From Hasllibacter sp. MH4015 (GTDB lineage Bacteria > Pseudomonadota > Alphaproteobacteria > Rhodobacterales > Rhodobacteraceae), in NCBI RefSeq assembly GCF_020177575.1, contig NZ_JAHTBK010000001.1, positions 310,001 to 374,000 of the forward strand: 64,000 nucleotides of DNA, read 5' to 3'. The notes under the pieces were generated by a model. That model was given only the letters and a program-made list of their open reading frames with translations. It had not been told where the DNA came from and did not search any database. Position numbers and translations under genes: made by a program. The stretch's first letter is position 1, and every line of letters begins with the position of its first letter. Of this stretch, positions 61,995 through 64,000 are shown one piece after another.

Positions 61995-62840
61995 ATGCGG
62001 CTGGCCGTTGCCCTTTGCGCGCTGCTGGTGAGCGGCCCGGCGCTGGCACAGGACCAGACGCTGGCCGACATCCGGCAGGAATTGTCGCTCGTCTACGTGG
62101 AAATCCAGCGCCTGCGCGCGGAATTGAACACGACCGGCAGCGCGTCGGGGTCCGGCGCGTCGGGGACCACACTGGACCGCGTCAACGCAATTGAGGCGGA
62201 GGTGCAGCGCCTGACCGCCGCGACCGAGCGTCTGCAACTGGACGTTGATAATGTCGTGCGCGACGGGACGAACCGGATCGGTGACCTTGAATTCCGCCTG
62301 TGCGAATTGGAGACGTCTTGCGATATTTCCAGCTTGGGTGAAACGCCGTCCCTGGGCGGTGTCACGCCGTCATCCGCCGGCAGCACGCCCGCCGCGCCGA
62401 CGGCTGGGGGGGAGGTCACGGCCACGCCCCTGCCGCAGGCCGGGACAGGCAACCTTGCCGTGGCGGAGCAGAGCGATTTTGACAGGGCGCGCGCCGCATT
62501 CGATGCGGGCAACTTCGCCGATGCCGTCACCCTGTTCGAGACCTTCACGGAGACTTATCCGGGCGGCCCCCTTTCGGCGGAGGCGCATTTCCTGCGCGGC
62601 CAGGCGGAGGTGAACCAGGGCCGCTGGAACCAGGCCGCGCGCGCGTTCCTGGCCAGTTTCACGGCGCAGCCCGAGGGACAGAGGGCCCCGGCGGCCCTGA
62701 CCTCCCTTGGCGTGGCCCTGGCGCAGATCGGGCAGACGGATGAGGCGTGCCTGACGCTGGCGGAGGTTGCGGTGCGTTATCCCGGCACCGCGGCTGTGGC
62801 CGAAGCACAGGCCGAACGCGGGCGCCTGGGCTGCCAGTGA
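61995..62840 (+). CDS. cpoB: Cell division coordinator CpoB (YbgF)
   Basis: 281 aa from the ATG at 61995 (a GTG at 61986 overlapping the pal stop is less likely). Signal peptide (MRLAVALCALLVSGPALAQ), a coiled coil (IRQELSLVYVEIQRLRAELN; VNAIEAEVQRLTAATERLQL), a Ser/Pro linker and C-terminal TPRs (FDRARAAFDAGNFADAVTLFETFTETYPGGPLSAEAHFLRGQA). Last classical gene of the tol cluster; GTGA overlap with tilS. Confidence 0.92.
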   Translation: MRLAVALCALLVSGPALAQDQTLADIRQELSLVYVEIQRLRAELNTTGSASGSGASGTTLDRVNAIEAEVQRLTAATERLQLDVDNVVRDGTNRIGDLEFRLCELETSCDISSLGETPSLGGVTPSSAGSTPAAPTAGGEVTATPLPQAGTGNLAVAEQSDFDRARAAFDAGNFADAVTLFETFTETYPGGPLSAEAHFLRGQAEVNQGRWNQAARAFLASFTAQPEGQRAPAALTSLGVALAQIGQTDEACLTLAEVAVRYPGTAAVAEAQAERGRLGCQ

Positions 62841-64000
62841 CCGAAACGCTGGCCGCGCATTTCGCGGGCCAGATGGGCCAGCTCCTTGGTCCGCATTTTC
62901 CCGAACTTATTGGCCTTGCCGTGTCGGGCGGCGGGGACAGCATGGCGATGCTGACGCTTGCCCATGATTGGGCGCGCAGGTTTGGTGTCGGCCTGCACGT
63001 CGTCAGCGTCGACCACGGGCTGCGGCCCGAAAGCGCTGCCGAGGCTGCATTGGTGGCAAGGGAATGCGCGAGCCTGGGCCATTCCCACGACATCCTGCGC
63101 TGGACATGGGATGGGGAGGGGAACCTGCAAGACGCGGCGCGGCGCGCGCGGCTTTCGCTGATCGACGGCTGGCGGGGGGACATTCGACACGTACTGTTCG
63201 CCCACACGCAGGACGATGTGGCGGAAACCTTCCTGATGCGGCTTGCGCGCGGGTCGGGCGTGGACGGGCTGTCTGCGATGGCCGCGCAGCGGCACGTGCG
63301 GTTGAATGCGACCGATGCGGGGTTCACGGTAATCCGCCCGCTCCTTACCGTGTCGCGCGCGGCGTTGCGGCACCATATCGACGTCCTGAAGGTGCCTTAC
63401 GTGGACGATCCGTCGAACGACGATCCCCGCTTCGACCGTGTAAAAGCGCGCGCCGTTCTATCTGAACTGGGGATCGACACCGGGACGCTGGCCGATACCG
63501 CGCGCCGGATGGAACGGGCGGGCACCGCATTGCGCGCCCGCGCCGCCGAGGTCGCGCGCCACGCGGTCCGCCCCGAATTGGTGAATGGATGCCCCACGGG
63601 CAGCCTTCTGATCGAGCGCGGCGCCTTGGGCGAATGTGATCGCGAAACGCAGATGCGGCTTCTGTCCGGCGCGTTGCGATGGGTGGCGTCCGCTCCGTAC
63701 CGGCCCCGCGCGCAAGGGTTGGAGGGCTTGCTCGACCGGGTGCTTGGCGGCGGCGGCGGCACGCTTCACGGGGCGCAAGTTTCGCTCAACGCGCAGGACA
63801 TCCGCGTCTTCCGGGAATACGAGGCGGTCAAGGACTTGCGTGGCGCGGTCGGCACGCTTTGGGATCGCCGATGGGTCCTGGACGCATCCGACATCGCGGC
63901 GTTGGAGGTCGCGGCTTTGGGCCCGGAGGGATGGCGACAGATCGCGGAAAAACCGGCTGACACCCCGCCCCATGCCGCCGCGCTGGCGCTTCCGGCGGTA
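62837..64000 (+). CDS. tilS: tRNA(Ile)-lysidine synthase, partial at the window edge
   Basis: 388 codons seen from the GTG at 62837, which overlaps the cpoB stop; the frame is still open at 64000. N-type ATP pyrophosphatase domain with the P-loop GLAVSGGGDSMAML (about 27-40), VSVDHGLRPESAAEA and FAHTQDDVAETFLMRLARGSG, and the substrate-side NDDPRFDRVKAR segment. It modifies C34 of tRNA-Ile to lysidine so that AUA is read as Ile. Following tol-cpoB it matches the usual Rhodobacterales order. Confidence 0.93.
   Translation, partial: MTETLAAHFAGQMGQLLGPHFPELIGLAVSGGGDSMAMLTLAHDWARRFGVGLHVVSVDHGLRPESAAEAALVARECASLGHSHDILRWTWDGEGNLQDAARRARLSLIDGWRGDIRHVLFAHTQDDVAETFLMRLARGSGVDGLSAMAAQRHVRLNATDAGFTVIRPLLTVSRAALRHHIDVLKVPYVDDPSNDDPRFDRVKARAVLSELGIDTGTLADTARRMERAGTALRARAAEVARHAVRPELVNGCPTGSLLIERGALGECDRETQMRLLSGALRWVASAPYRPRAQGLEGLLDRVLGGGGGTLHGAQVSLNAQDIRVFREYEAVKDLRGAVGTLWDRRWVLDASDIAALEVAALGPEGWRQIAEKPADTPPHAAALALPAV

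Noticed and set aside
1-64000. tRNA/rRNA genes, CRISPR arrays, IS elements and prophage
   Set aside because: No cloverleaf-like segment, no regularly spaced repeats, no transposase, integrase or phage structural gene was found in either strand.

Overview
The window looks like chromosomal DNA of a Rhodobacterales (Rhodobacteraceae, roseobacter-like) alphaproteobacterium. This is inferred from the high GC content, the very frequent ATGA/GTGA stop-start overlaps, and the gene set: short HisG with HisZ, B12-dependent NrdJ, homospermidine synthase, ruvCAB, tolQRAB-pal, a Hint-domain protein, and DUF1489, DUF4399 and DUF1127 proteins. I see no tRNA, rRNA, insertion sequence, prophage or CRISPR array. 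It reads as a core/accessory chromosomal segment, with a gene running off the right edge (tilS) and probably one off the left edge.

Layout. 0.2-10 kb: a dimethylglycine/sarcosine dehydrogenase-like flavoprotein, a solitary nucleotidyltransferase-fold gene behind four strong palindromes, three paralogous small secreted proteins, a cNMP-domain patatin, a DUF938 methyltransferase and a DAO-family oxidase. 10-20.8 kb (minus strand): one tightly overlapping operon that couples xanthine dehydrogenase (xdhA-xdhB-xdhC) to a BMP-type nucleoside/purine ABC importer. The importer section also holds a voltage-gated K+ channel gene and three small ORFs. The operon ends in a terminator after the binding protein. 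20.9-32.6 kb: a GH5 glycosidase, an ArsR/SRPBCC pair, a J-domain protein, dnaE, an MFS transporter, slyX, and hisS-hisZ-hisG. 32.7-45.9 kb: two outer-membrane proteins (a porin-like barrel and an LpxR-like barrel), a PhyH dioxygenase, nrdJ with a small ORF behind it, a Hint protein, rpsD, a TPR protein, a sterol-desaturase-family gene interrupted by a stop codon, and homospermidine synthase. 46-51 kb: a secreted DUF7282-like protein, an MFS transporter, a tandem pair of small membrane-anchored paralogues, prmA, and a DUF1127 protein. 51-64 kb (plus strand): ruvC-ruvA-ruvB, two uncharacterised genes, then ybgC-tolQ-tolR-tolA-(two extra TolA-C-like genes)-tolB-pal-cpoB-tilS.

The observations I rank highest are: (1) a tol operon with three consecutive genes ending in a TolA-C-like domain, two of them predicted soluble periplasmic proteins; (2) two 64-bp direct repeats, each holding two 28-bp palindromes, ending 5 bp before the start codon of the nucleotidyltransferase-fold gene; (3) a sterol desaturase-family gene with an in-frame TAA where the family has Tyr, followed by a fully preserved 40-codon tail; (4) a K+ channel and small overlapping ORFs inside the purine import/oxidation operon; (5) in-frame extra segments in xdhA, xdhB and hisS, the last with clearly lower GC.
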